A DNA stretch of 19,609 nt, taken from contig CAZLNV010000015.1 of assembly GCA_964561095.1 (NCBI GenBank), positions 1-19,609 of the forward strand. Reading direction: 5' to 3'. The notes below the pieces were generated by a model, which saw only the letters and a list, made by a program, of their open reading frames with translations, did no database searches and was not told where the DNA came from. The stretch's first letter is position 1; each line of letters begins with the position of its first letter. The DNA is from CAZLNV01 sp964561095. Lineage in GTDB: Bacteria > Bacillota_I > Bacilli_A > RF39 > UBA660. Both the position numbers and the translations under genes were made by a program. Positions 1-6,560 of this stretch are shown here, in pieces.

Positions 1-139
1 TTATCATTACTCGTTATTACCTATTATTTTATTAAATCACTATTAATAATTTCACCAAAAATGTAAAAAATATTTAACAAAAATTCCTTATCAAATAAGG
101 GATTGAAGGAGTTTTATCATAAGTCGTTATATACCAATT
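1..139. repeat. Pair of imperfect ~26-bp direct repeats at the left edge
   Basis: Copies lie at 1-25 and 114-139. Read on the minus strand both contain ATAACGA, then three variable bases, then ATGATAA, preceded by AAT(T/A)GGTA. About 22 of 26 positions agree if one gap is allowed. Period is 113 bp. Between them is a small hairpin with CCTTAT/ATAAGG arms (about 90-103) and no convincing coding sequence. The inner copy begins inside the short rbgA-like reading frame. The first copy touches the window edge, so more copies may lie outside. An att-like recombination site, an element end, or the start of a tandem array are all possible; nothing here decides between them. Confidence 0.55.
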
Positions 140-202
140 AATATTAGTTTTATTTTCGTTTATCTCAGTATTATTTATTTTATTTTTCTTCTTTTGATAC
201 AT
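74..202 (-). pseudogene. Short ORF resembling the broken 5' end of rbgA (ylqF)
   Basis: An ATG at 200-202 follows a strong GGGAGG ribosome binding site 27 bases after the lepB stop, and gives 42 codons to a TAA at 74-76. It begins MYQKKK and reaches NINWY near residue 24. In Firmicutes lepB is often followed by rbgA/ylqF, a GTPase for late 50S ribosome assembly, whose N-terminus reads like NINWYPGHMAK. Here NINWY is followed by ITTYDKT instead of PGHMAKT, and then by unrelated residues and a stop. I infer that the rbgA start is preserved but the rest was lost or displaced by recombination in the direct repeat at 114-139. It could instead be a genuine small unrelated protein; the match is short. 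Confidence 0.4.
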
Positions 203-229
203 TTTTCCTCCCAATTATTAATGATGTTA

Positions 230-712
230 CTATTCCACTGCGCCAAATTTTTTAAATGGAAATAATACAAACCTTACTTTTCCTTTTATATCTTTAATAT
301 TGATTTCGCCTATATATCTACTATCTTTTGAATTATCTCTATTGTCCCCTAATAGATAATAGGAATTTTCACTAACTTTATCTTTAAAATCTTTTGTATT
401 TTCAAATTCCAAAGGAAGTTCTGTCTCTTTCCCATTAATGTATAATTTGTTATCTTTATATTCTATCGTTTCTCCAGGAAGACCTATAACTCTTTTAATA
501 AGTAGGTCATCTTCATAATCAAAGACTACTATATCAAATCTATTTATCCCTTTACTTAAACTTATTTTATTTAATAAAACTATTTCTCCATCATATAAAG
601 TACTTTCCATAGATTCTCCATTTACTCTAGCTGGAGTAATTATAAACATTCTAATTAATAATACAACTGCCAAAATTATTATGTATGGTAACCATTCTTT
701 TAAAAATTTCAT
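230..712 (-). CDS. lepB: Signal peptidase I
   Basis: Membrane-bound serine protease that removes signal peptides from exported proteins on the outer face of the cytoplasmic membrane. The 160-residue protein has one N-terminal membrane anchor (about residues 8-25) with a short cytoplasmic start, then the S26 family boxes: the GESMEST box with nucleophile Ser34, the LIKRVIGLPGE box with general base Lys73, and the GDNRDNSKDSRYIG box (122-135). This is the usual length of compact Gram-positive SPase I. An AAAGGAG site sits just before the ATG. It lies 35 bases after rplS with no room for its own promoter, so it is probably transcribed by read-through of the terminator at the rplS end. No missing key residue is seen. 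Confidence 0.96.
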   Translation of the reverse strand: MKFLKEWLPYIIILAVVLLIRMFIITPARVNGESMESTLYDGEIVLLNKISLSKGINRFDIVVFDYEDDLLIKRVIGLPGETIEYKDNKLYINGKETELPLEFENTKDFKDKVSENSYYLLGDNRDNSKDSRYIGEINIKDIKGKVRFVLFPFKKFGAVE

Positions 713-726
713 ATTTTCTCCTTTAA

Positions 727-754
727 AATAAAAATTAGGTCTTAAACCTAATTT
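727..754 (-). terminator. Intrinsic terminator or attenuator at the rplS stop
   Basis: On the minus strand a 9-bp stem AAATTAGGT/ACCTAATTT with a 5-base loop is followed by TTATTTT. The rplS stop codon lies within the stem. Only 15 bases of T-rich and SD sequence separate it from lepB, so partial termination would lower lepB relative to rplS. Confidence 0.75.
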
Positions 755-1086
755 CTTTCTTTAATCTTAAATCCACCCTTAATATTTTTTAAGAAATTTA
801 GTTTAGCTCTTCTAACTTTACCCTTCTTAACTATGGTGATTTTTTCAATTACTGGACTATGTAGTGGAAATACTCTATTAATTCCTACATTGCCGCTTTT
901 CTTTCTTACTGTAAAAGTTTCTGTAACACTTCCACCTTTTCTAGCAGTTACTATGCCTTCAAAAGCTTGGATTCTTTCTCTTTTACCTTCTTTGATTTTA
1001 ACATCAACTTTGACAGTGTCACCTACTCTAAACTCAGGTATGTCTGTCTTAATTTGACGTTTATTAATCTTATCGATTAAATTCAT
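748..1086 (-). CDS. rplS: 50S ribosomal protein L19
   Basis: Structural protein of the large ribosomal subunit, located at the subunit interface. The 112-residue product has family-typical segments: FRVGDTVKVDVKI (19-31), the RIQAFEGIVTARKGG segment, TVRKKSGNVGINRVFPLHSP, and a basic C-terminus VRRAKLNFLKN. Length is normal. An AAAGGG site precedes the ATG. It is preceded by its own promoter (1151-1179) and a leader hairpin (1113-1143), so it can be expressed independently of the upstream trmD cluster. Family order rimM-trmD-rplS is kept, though with an extra gene between trmD and rplS. Confidence 0.98.
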   Translation of the reverse strand: MNLIDKINKRQIKTDIPEFRVGDTVKVDVKIKEGKRERIQAFEGIVTARKGGSVTETFTVRKKSGNVGINRVFPLHSPVIEKITIVKKGKVRRAKLNFLKNIKGGFKIKERN

Positions 1087-1112
1087 TTTTTCATCCCTTT
1101 CTTTTGTTTTAC

Positions 1113-1143
1113 TTAATCATACTTGCTATAAGTAGCGGATTAA
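1113..1143 (-). promoter_or_regulatory. L19-type leader hairpin in the rplS 5' UTR
   Basis: The minus-strand leader folds into an outer stem TTAATC/GATTAA, an asymmetric internal loop CGC/T, an inner stem TACTT/AAGTA and a loop ATAGC. It lies between the rplS promoter and its ribosome binding site. Firmicutes are known to have an L19 leader RNA upstream of rplS thought to mediate feedback by L19; the position and small two-part hairpin match that class, but I assign it from structure and position only. Confidence 0.6.
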
Positions 1144-1150
1144 CGAGAAT

Positions 1151-1179
1151 ATGTTATCACAAAGATTATATTTTTACAA
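1151..1179 (-). promoter_or_regulatory. Promoter of rplS
   Basis: Minus-strand TTGTAA (1174-1179) and TAACAT (1151-1156) with exactly 17 bp between them, matching sigma-A spacing. Transcription would start just before the leader hairpin. Confidence 0.6.
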
Positions 1180-1221
1180 CCTTTTTGATAAAAAATGACA
1201 TAAAATTCATTAAAAAATAAA

Positions 1222-1662
1222 TTATCTTCCTTTTCCTAAATCCTCATCATAGTTTTCCATTAACATTTCTTTGTATATTTGAATAGCATTATATTTATTT
1301 CTAAATTCTTCTTCTGTTAACATAACTCTTTTTAAAGTTTCTTTAAATTCCTCGTTTGTTAAATGAAATCTATATTTATTTATTATAATTCCTTTTAATC
1401 TTTCAATTTCATCTAATACTATATCAATAGTTCCTTCTCCAGTATCATCACTTTCTAATATTAGTTGCATTTTCGCGATTATATCCGCTAATTTTTTATT
1501 TACTTTATTCTTAATGTATACATCTTTTAAAGTTTCATCAACTAACAATACTTTTTTAGCTCCAACTATGTTTTCTTTTTTAGCTTTAATCTCTAAAGCA
1601 TTTAATTCGCCTTCTTCAACACTTTTAATTGAATCACTTCTATTGTCTAATATATATTTCAT
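1222..1662 (-). CDS. Conserved-looking unknown protein downstream of trmD
   Basis: I do not recognise this 146-residue protein. It is charged, soluble in appearance and mostly helical, with no signal peptide, membrane segment or cysteine. The first ~45 residues look alpha/beta (ALEIKAKKENIVGAKKVLLVDETLKDVYI), and the rest is Glu/Lys-rich helix, with repeated LTNEEF and LTEEEF turns near residues 101 and 115. The ATG starts one base after the trmD stop, with a GGGTAAG site inside the end of trmD, so the two are translationally coupled. Codon use matches the neighbours. The context suggests a job linked to tRNA or ribosome maturation, but that is inference only. No clear terminator follows; a weak AATGA/TCATT hairpin lies near 1190-1210. 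Confidence 0.85.
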   Translation of the reverse strand: MKYILDNRSDSIKSVEEGELNALEIKAKKENIVGAKKVLLVDETLKDVYIKNKVNKKLADIIAKMQLILESDDTGEGTIDIVLDEIERLKGIIINKYRFHLTNEEFKETLKRVMLTEEEFRNKYNAIQIYKEMLMENYDEDLGKGR

Positions 1663-1663
1663 A

Positions 1664-2326
1664 CTACTTACCCAAATCTTTTTTATACTTAGATGTCAAT
1701 CTAACTCTTTCAGACTGTCTATATTCATTTATTTTTTTATGATCTCCACTTAAAAGTACTTCGGGAACTTCCATTCCTTTAAATTCTCTTGGCTTAGTAT
1801 ATACTGGATAATCAAGTAAATTGTCATTAAAAGATTCACTTTCTAAACTTTCTTTTTTTATTACTCCATCAATTAGTCTAACTATACTATCTGTTATAGC
1901 CATAGAAGGTATTTCACCTCCAGTTAAAATAAATTCTCCAATGCTTATTTCTTCATCAACAAAATTTAAAATTCTTTCATCAAATCCTTCATAATGACCA
2001 CATATTATAATTAGATGTGATTCATCCTTTAATTCTATTGCTTTTTTTTGATTAAAAGTTTTGCCCCTTGGAGATGTTAATATTACTTTAGAACTTTTAG
2101 TTCTTACTGACTCAATTGCATTATAAACAGGTTCGCACATTAAAACCATACCAGACCCACCACCAAAAGCATAGTCATCTGCTTGACCATTTTTATATGG
2201 GGTGAAGTCTCTAATATTAATTATATTAATTGTAACTAACTTCTTTTCTATAGCTCTTTTGATAATTGATTCATTTAAGAAACCATCAAACATATTAGGA
2301 AATAGTGTTAATATATCAATTTTCAT
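1664..2326 (-). CDS. trmD: tRNA (guanine-N1)-methyltransferase
   Basis: Methylates N1 of G37 next to the anticodon of tRNAs reading CNN codons, using SAM, and prevents +1 frameshifting. SPOUT family with a trefoil knot. Visible motifs are the N-terminal MKIDILTLFPNMFDGF, DDYAFGGGSGMVL, LTSPRGKTFNQKKA, the knot loops IIICGHYEGFDERI and EISIGEFILTGGE, and the TDSIVRLIDGVI segment carrying the conserved catalytic Asp. I start at the second ATG (2324-2326), because AAGGG lies nine bases upstream of it and abuts the ATG at 2333-2335. That gives 220 residues, usual for the shorter members. It is coupled to the unknown gene downstream and follows a Cys-rich unknown gene by about 20 bases. Confidence 0.96.
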   Translation of the reverse strand: MKIDILTLFPNMFDGFLNESIIKRAIEKKLVTINIINIRDFTPYKNGQADDYAFGGGSGMVLMCEPVYNAIESVRTKSSKVILTSPRGKTFNQKKAIELKDESHLIIICGHYEGFDERILNFVDEEISIGEFILTGGEIPSMAITDSIVRLIDGVIKKESLESESFNDNLLDYPVYTKPREFKGMEVPEVLLSGDHKKINEYRQSERVRLTSKYKKDLGK

Positions 2327-2345
2327 AATGTGCATCCCTTTCTTT

Positions 2346-2831
2346 TTAATAAATTCTTCTTTTTAGTATTACACTGCTTTCTTCCCAATTTGGATATAAC
2401 TTGGATGTATCTCTATTTTCATCTGTAATAGTGTGCGCTATATCTAGTCCAAGAGTTGACTGTAATGCTTCTATCTCACTAATTTGTTTTTTTAAATCTT
2501 TTTTAATTTTTTTATAAAGAAAACTACTATACATTTCATCTGCTATTCCAGCGTAAGTGTGCATTATTTCTAGTTTTTCATCATACGTTAATAATTTTTC
2601 ATCCAAAGGATGAATCATTCCACATAGTGGACATACCCAATAAAATGATAAGCAATCATCACCAATTGGATCTCTATCTTTTCTAACAAGTATATTTCCA
2701 TCTAATGGATTCATTTCTAAAGTTGTACCACAACCTTTTATTTCATAACCATTATTTATTATTTTATTATTAATATATACTTTTGTATCATCATTTCTTT
2801 TATTACACGTCAGTTTAATACTTCTTTCCAT
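2346..2831 (-). CDS. Unknown Cys-containing protein, possible zinc binder
   Basis: I cannot assign a family. The 161-residue protein is soluble in appearance. Cysteines lie at 9, 34, 60, 67 and 70, with WVCPLCGMIHPLD around the CxxC pair, so Cys9, Cys34, Cys67 and Cys70 (or His74) could bind one zinc ion in a ribbon-like fold. The second half is helical (YKKIKKDLKKQISEIEALQ) and ends basic (KRRIY). It lies between rimM (28 bases) and trmD (19 bases) in the same transcript. AAGGA about 11 bases upstream serves the ATG. Position between two tRNA/rRNA maturation genes suggests an RNA-related role, but this is context only. It is not part of the usual rimM-trmD arrangement. Confidence 0.83.
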   Translation of the reverse strand: MERSIKLTCNKRNDDTKVYINNKIINNGYEIKGCGTTLEMNPLDGNILVRKDRDPIGDDCLSFYWVCPLCGMIHPLDEKLLTYDEKLEIMHTYAGIADEMYSSFLYKKIKKDLKKQISEIEALQSTLGLDIAHTITDENRDTSKLYPNWEESSVILKRRIY

Positions 2832-2859
2832 CCTAATAATTCCTTTTCTTTGATATTTA

Positions 2860-3333
2860 TTATATCAATCCCTCTAAATTTTTCAATATTATTTTATTTT
2901 CTTTTAAATTTATATCTTCAACAAAATTTTCATTATATGGTATTAGCTTATTATTAATTACAAATAATTTTTTATTAGCATTTATTTCTACATCATCAAT
3001 TTTACCAATTAATTCATTATTATAGTAAGCGTCTAATGATATTAAATCTTCATCTAAATATTCATTTTTACTTAAAATCAGTTCACTTTTATTAAAATAC
3101 ACTTTTTTACTTTTATATTTTTGTACTTCTAAAATACTATTCAATCCTTTGAAAGTTACCATATCATATTGTTTATGAGGCCTATAACTATTAATAACTA
3201 GTTCTTCATCATTAACATATAATTTATTTCCAGCTATAAATACTTTATCTTTATACTCAAAATTACTTATAATTCTAAGTTCTCCTTTGATTCCATGAGT
3301 ATTTACAATTATTCCAATTTCAATTAAATTCAT
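2860..3333 (-). CDS. rimM: Ribosome maturation factor RimM
   Basis: Assists maturation of the 30S head, binding S19 with its PRC-barrel domain. The N-terminal RimM domain begins NLIEIGIIVNTHGIKGELRI, the characteristic G-x-hx-x-THGIKGE motif; the C-terminal PRC-barrel starts around YLDEDLISLDAYYNNELIGKI and ends LIPYNENFV. I start at the second ATG (3331-3333): it overlaps the methyltransferase stop as ATGA and has GGAG seven bases upstream, while the ATG at 3343-3345 lacks a site. This gives 157 residues, slightly short but complete. Divergence is moderate, as common for RimM. rpsP, its usual upstream partner, is absent. Confidence 0.92.
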   Translation of the reverse strand: MNLIEIGIIVNTHGIKGELRIISNFEYKDKVFIAGNKLYVNDEELVINSYRPHKQYDMVTFKGLNSILEVQKYKSKKVYFNKSELILSKNEYLDEDLISLDAYYNNELIGKIDDVEINANKKLFVINNKLIPYNENFVEDINLKENKIILKNLEGLI

Positions 3334-4061
3334 AGGTTTCTCCATTTGTATAAAATTATTCCAGCTGAAATTCCAACATTTAAACTTTCACAGTTACTAG
3401 ACATTTCAATTAATATCTTTTCATCACATAAATCTAAAATTTCTTTTCTAACTCCAGCACCTTCATTACCAAAAATTAATGCATATGATGAAGGAGTTTC
3501 TATTTCGTTTAATAGTTTACTTCCTTTTAAATCTGTTCCATATACTTTTATATTATTTTGTTTTAAAGACTTAATAAAATCTAACAAATTACATTCAACT
3601 ATATTAATTTTAAATATCATACCTTGTGAAGAACGAATAACTTTATCATTGTACGGAGAGCAAGAATTTTCACTTATAACAATAGTATCTATTCCAAATG
3701 CTACACTAGTTCTAATAATAGTCCCTAAATTGCCTGGATCACTTACATTATCTAAAACAACTATTTTTTCCCCAACTAGTTTATTACTTTCTTTTATGTA
3801 ACATAGCGCCATCACATATTGTGGTGAATCTAAAGTACTTATATATTTTAATACTTTTTCAGTTACATATATTTTAGGCAAATTAGTGGTATAATTTTTT
3901 CCATCTAATATTATAATCTCTTTAGCATAGCCACTTTTAATGGCTTCTTCTACAAGATGTTCACCTTCCACAACAAATTCTTTAAATACATTAATGAATT
4001 TAATAGTTCTTAGTTTCTTATAATACTTTATTTTATCATTGTTTATTGATTCAATTAACAT
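3330..4061 (-). CDS. SpoU/TrmH-family RNA 2'-O-methyltransferase
   Basis: SAM-dependent methyltransferase acting on a ribose 2'-OH, probably of 23S rRNA. Residues ~1-90 form the L30e-like substrate-binding domain (FVVEGEHLVEEAI). The SPOUT catalytic domain has motif 1 LDNVSDPGNLGTIIRT (103-118, with the conserved Asn and Arg), motif 2 FGNEGAGV (197-204) and motif 3 IEMSSNCESLNVGISAGI (218-235). At 243 residues it fits the YsgA/TsnR/RlmB-like group; the exact target is not readable from sequence. The ATG lies one base after the stop of the metallopeptidase gene, with AAGGAGG inside that gene's last codons, and its TGA overlaps the rimM ATG, so three genes are coupled. Confidence 0.92.
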   Translation of the reverse strand: MLIESINNDKIKYYKKLRTIKFINVFKEFVVEGEHLVEEAIKSGYAKEIIILDGKNYTTNLPKIYVTEKVLKYISTLDSPQYVMALCYIKESNKLVGEKIVVLDNVSDPGNLGTIIRTSVAFGIDTIVISENSCSPYNDKVIRSSQGMIFKINIVECNLLDFIKSLKQNNIKVYGTDLKGSKLLNEIETPSSYALIFGNEGAGVRKEILDLCDEKILIEMSSNCESLNVGISAGIILYKWRNL

Positions 4062-4062
4062 T

Positions 4063-4701
4063 TTATTCCTCCTTCAACACCTTTTTATTTTTTTTATAAT
4101 TTGGTTTATATTTTTTTACATATCTCCAAAAATTAGTGGAATGATTAAATTCTAAAAAATGACATAATTCATGGATTATCACATAATCTATCTCATCAAT
4201 TCCATATTTTATCAATTCTTTATTAAGCATCACAATATTCCCATGCTTTTTACAATATCCCCACTTAGCTTTCATTTTTCTTACCTTTAACTCTGGATAT
4301 GGAATTTTCTCTTCAAATAATTCATAACAAACTTTTAATCTTTCATTAAATATTTTTATTAATTTTTTATCTAAAAATATATCAAGTTTTCTTTTATCAT
4401 CAATGTATACCTTGTTTTCATCAAAGACAACTTTTTTAAATAAATTGCAAATAACTACGTCATAGCATTGCCCTAAATAATAAAATAATTCTTGTTTTTC
4501 ATTCTTCTTTTTTTGTTTATCTATCATTTGAACTACAACAGATATATTTTTTTCAATAAATTTTTTTATTTCATAATTTGGCATTAAATAGTTGGTAGTA
4601 ACGTATATTTCTAAATTGCTTTTAACTCTTAGATAAGTGTTCTTATTATTTTTCCTAATAATATTAACTTTATAGTATTCATTATTAACATTAACTTCCA
4701 T
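4063..4701 (-). CDS. YgjP-like (DUF45) zinc metallopeptidase
   Basis: Predicted zinc metalloprotease of the YgjP/DUF45 family (M48-like, related to SprT/WLM domains). Of 212 residues the active site is H177-E-L-C-H181 with a third ligand His187 in FNHSTNFW. Upstream the family motif MKAKWGYC (usually MKSRWGSC) is present, and the N-terminus IIRKNNKNTYLRVKSNLEIYVT is the usual beta-rich part. No signal peptide or membrane segment is seen, so it is cytoplasmic. It is the first gene of the transcript running through the methyltransferase, rimM and trmD, from an extended -10 promoter only ~20 bases ahead of its ATG. Substrate unknown; some relatives are linked to protein quality control. Confidence 0.9.
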   Translation of the reverse strand: MEVNVNNEYYKVNIIRKNNKNTYLRVKSNLEIYVTTNYLMPNYEIKKFIEKNISVVVQMIDKQKKKNEKQELFYYLGQCYDVVICNLFKKVVFDENKVYIDDKRKLDIFLDKKLIKIFNERLKVCYELFEEKIPYPELKVRKMKAKWGYCKKHGNIVMLNKELIKYGIDEIDYVIIHELCHFLEFNHSTNFWRYVKKYKPNYKKNKKVLKEE

Positions 4702-4717
4702 ACTTGCCTCTTTAATT

Positions 4718-4726
4718 ATTATAACA
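4718..4726 (-). promoter_or_regulatory. Extended -10 promoter of the rimM-trmD cluster
   Basis: Minus-strand TGTTATAAT, a perfect TGnTATAAT extended -10 element, sits just past the terminator of the upstream gene and about 17 bases before the metallopeptidase ATG (SD AGAGG). No good -35 is seen, as expected for extended -10 promoters. The leader would be only ~10-12 bases. Confidence 0.6.
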
Positions 4727-4727
4727 T

Positions 4728-4753
4728 AAAAAAATGAGTTATAAACTCATTTT
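4728..4753 (-). terminator. Terminator of the surface-protein gene
   Basis: Minus-strand 10-bp stem AAAATGAGTT/AACTCATTTT with a 3-base loop, followed by seven T in all. It overlaps the stop codon of the gene ending at 4752. A strong intrinsic terminator isolating that gene from the rimM-trmD cluster. Confidence 0.88.
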
Positions 4754-5846
4754 ATATTTCCTCTACTTCTTCCGTAGTGACATTTTGTACATCGATTGTA
4801 TAAACTTCTACATATTCATCTCTAGGTGGGATTGGAGTTGGCTCAGCTTCACTGTCTGCTTCAGCATCATTTCCCCAATATACTTCAACAACTGTATTTT
4901 CTTTAGTATCAACTTCTTGATAATAATTAAAGTAGAAAATATTATTTTCATATTCTTCATCTGTACTGTCAAGTAAATCTCTACCAGTTTTTTTATTTCC
5001 TTCTTCATTTAATTCTTCACCGCTATAATGATATTTTCCTTCTTCTAAAGCTGTTTCTCCATCTTCTTTATAAATGCTAACAAGCATTTTTTCTATATCT
5101 TCTTTTGTAACACCCTCTGGAGCATTAAATCTTAAGGCAATAATGTGAGCGTACTCTTCCTCTATTGTTAATTCTTCACCAGGATTATTTTCACTAATAG
5201 TAGCATTAATATCAGTTAAATTATTTTCTTCAACTTCTCCATTTACCTCTACATAATATGTAGGATTAGTAATCATTTCTTCTTCTATTTCCCCTATTAG
5301 TGTTGCTACTTCATTTGGATCAACTTTTGTAATTGTAGTTTTATATGTATCCTCATTTTTCAAATATTGTTCTTCTTCTTTAGGTACACGTTCCACATTG
5401 TCTATATAAGTTGCTATATAATAGTAAATCTTTTTAGATGTATCATATTCAACTCTCCACTCTCTAAATCTTTTACCATCAATCTTAGGAGGTCTTTCGT
5501 TAACCCTGTCTTCCAAATCTAATACTTTTTGTGTTTTACCTATTTGATTTCCATCTGCATCTAAATACTTCACAACATATTTTTTAACTACTGCCACTTT
5601 GGATTCATCTTCTTCAGATTCTACTACTGATGGAACTTTAATCTCAATTTTTTGTCCACCTTTGTCATCAATATCTTCGTCATCCTTTTTATCATAAATA
5701 AAAATTGACGCAATTATCAGTCCCAAAACTGCTACTATTGCAATCAAAATAAGAATTATTGATTTTTTATCATTTTCTTCATCAATAAATTTTTCTTCTT
5801 TTACATTTTGCTTTTTAAAGTCCTTTTTCCCTTTTTGTTTACTCAT
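4752..5846 (-). CDS. Single-pass membrane protein with InlB-like repeat and acidic ectodomain
   Basis: No named family for the whole protein. With the start at the ATG at 5844-5846 (GGGAGG four bases upstream; the in-frame ATG at 5868-5870 has no site) it has 364 residues. A Lys-rich cytoplasmic tail (1-28) precedes one membrane helix (29-51), then a long outside part rich in Glu and Asp. Residues ~90-150 (KYLDADGNQIGKTQKV ... GKRFREWRVEYDTSKKIYYYIATY) match the pattern of Listeria/Bacteroides InlB B-repeats: xDxDG, a central G-x-x-F-x-x-W, ending in an aromatic Tx-Y. No cysteines and no LPxTG. Orientation (positive-inside) puts the repeat outside. It stands alone between a good promoter and a terminator. 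A surface adhesion or envelope role is inference. Confidence 0.85.
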   Translation of the reverse strand: MSKQKGKKDFKKQNVKEEKFIDEENDKKSIILILIAIVAVLGLIIASIFIYDKKDDEDIDDKGGQKIEIKVPSVVESEEDESKVAVVKKYVVKYLDADGNQIGKTQKVLDLEDRVNERPPKIDGKRFREWRVEYDTSKKIYYYIATYIDNVERVPKEEEQYLKNEDTYKTTITKVDPNEVATLIGEIEEEMITNPTYYVEVNGEVEENNLTDINATISENNPGEELTIEEEYAHIIALRFNAPEGVTKEDIEKMLVSIYKEDGETALEEGKYHYSGEELNEEGNKKTGRDLLDSTDEEYENNIFYFNYYQEVDTKENTVVEVYWGNDAEADSEAEPTPIPPRDEYVEVYTIDVQNVTTEEVEEI

Positions 5847-5898
5847 ATAACCTCCCAAATTAATAAACAACTTAGTATCTCTACTACTTTATAAATTG

Positions 5899-5927
5899 AT
5901 TATAGATAATAGTTTAAATAAATGCAA
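5899..5927 (-). promoter_or_regulatory. Promoter of the surface-protein gene
   Basis: Minus-strand TTGCAT (5922-5927) and TATAAT (5899-5904) with 17 bp spacing, about 50 bases upstream of the chosen ATG. Confidence 0.75.
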
Positions 5928-5964
5928 CTATTTTTGTAAAGCAAATGTAAAATTTTTGTTGACA

Positions 5965-6513
5965 TTATTTGGATTTATTTTTTGCATTCTTGTTGTCGGA
6001 TTCTTCAGGTTTTTCTTCTTCAATATATTTTAAAATTTTTCTTTGATTTTGAAGAATTTTTTCCATATGAACATATAACTCTTCTAATATTAATTCACTT
6101 TTTAAATCAATGTGATAGTCATTTTTATTTCTTAGGCTATCTTTTTTTGCTTGCCTATTTTGACTCATCATAATTATAGGTGCCTGTATTGCTGCAATAC
6201 AAGATAAAACTAAATTAAGCAAAATAAATGGAAATGGATCAACTGCATCTTTTTGTAATATTACAGCATTTATAACAATCCATATAAATAAGAATGATGA
6301 AAATCCAAAAATAAAAGTCCAACTTCCGGCTTTCTCAGCTACCCAATCAGCCATTCTATCTCCTCTTGTTTTAATTTCATCTTCTTGCTTATCAATATCA
6401 ACAGCTACTGGATTATCAACAATTAAATTAATTAATTCTTCTTCGTCTCTTTCTTCGATTTCTTGTTCCAAAATCATTTTAACAATATTTTTTTTATTAC
6501 TTTGTATAGCCAT
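5965..6513 (-). CDS. DUF1003 membrane protein
   Basis: Member of the DUF1003 family, conserved bacterial membrane proteins without an established function. The 182-residue protein shows the family core almost word for word: DRMADWVAEKAGSWTFIFGF (52-71), membrane helix 1 (about 65-86), DPFPFILLNLVLSCIAAIQA with helix 2 (93-116), then IIMMSQNRQAKKD (113-125) and an amphipathic helical tail ending Lys-rich. The N-terminal 50 residues are acidic and cytoplasmic. GAGGTG sits seven bases before the ATG. A TTGAAA and a TATTTT 17 bp apart (6559-6564, 6536-6541) may be its promoter. No sharp terminator follows. Its neighbours on both sides are also envelope-type proteins, but are separately promoted. 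Confidence 0.92.
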   Translation of the reverse strand: MAIQSNKKNIVKMILEQEIEERDEEELINLIVDNPVAVDIDKQEDEIKTRGDRMADWVAEKAGSWTFIFGFSSFLFIWIVINAVILQKDAVDPFPFILLNLVLSCIAAIQAPIIMMSQNRQAKKDSLRNKNDYHIDLKSELILEELYVHMEKILQNQRKILKYIEEEKPEESDNKNAKNKSK

Positions 6514-6560
6514 CTCGATTCACCTCTACTATACAAAAATATCACATTTTAATTTTTTTT

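Noticed and set aside
1..139. CRISPR array at the left edge
   Set aside because: Only two copies are visible, with a 113-bp period and imperfect identity; spacing is too long for spacers, and no cas genes are seen.
833..1057. Open plus-strand frame of 74 codons inside rplS
   Set aside because: Complete antisense shadow of a well-recognised ribosomal protein gene, with no ribosome site or own promoter.
3346..3801. 151-codon plus-strand frame opposite the SpoU methyltransferase
   Set aside because: Lies antisense to the conserved motifs of the methyltransferase; length follows from the AT-rich codon bias.
3330..4061. Mycoplasma-type genetic code
   Set aside because: TGA ends this gene exactly at the rimM ATG overlap, also ends the 6561 gene, and Trp is encoded by TGG throughout.
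4808..5008. 66-codon minus-strand frame within the surface-protein gene
   Set aside because: Lies in another frame of a convincing gene and has no start signal.
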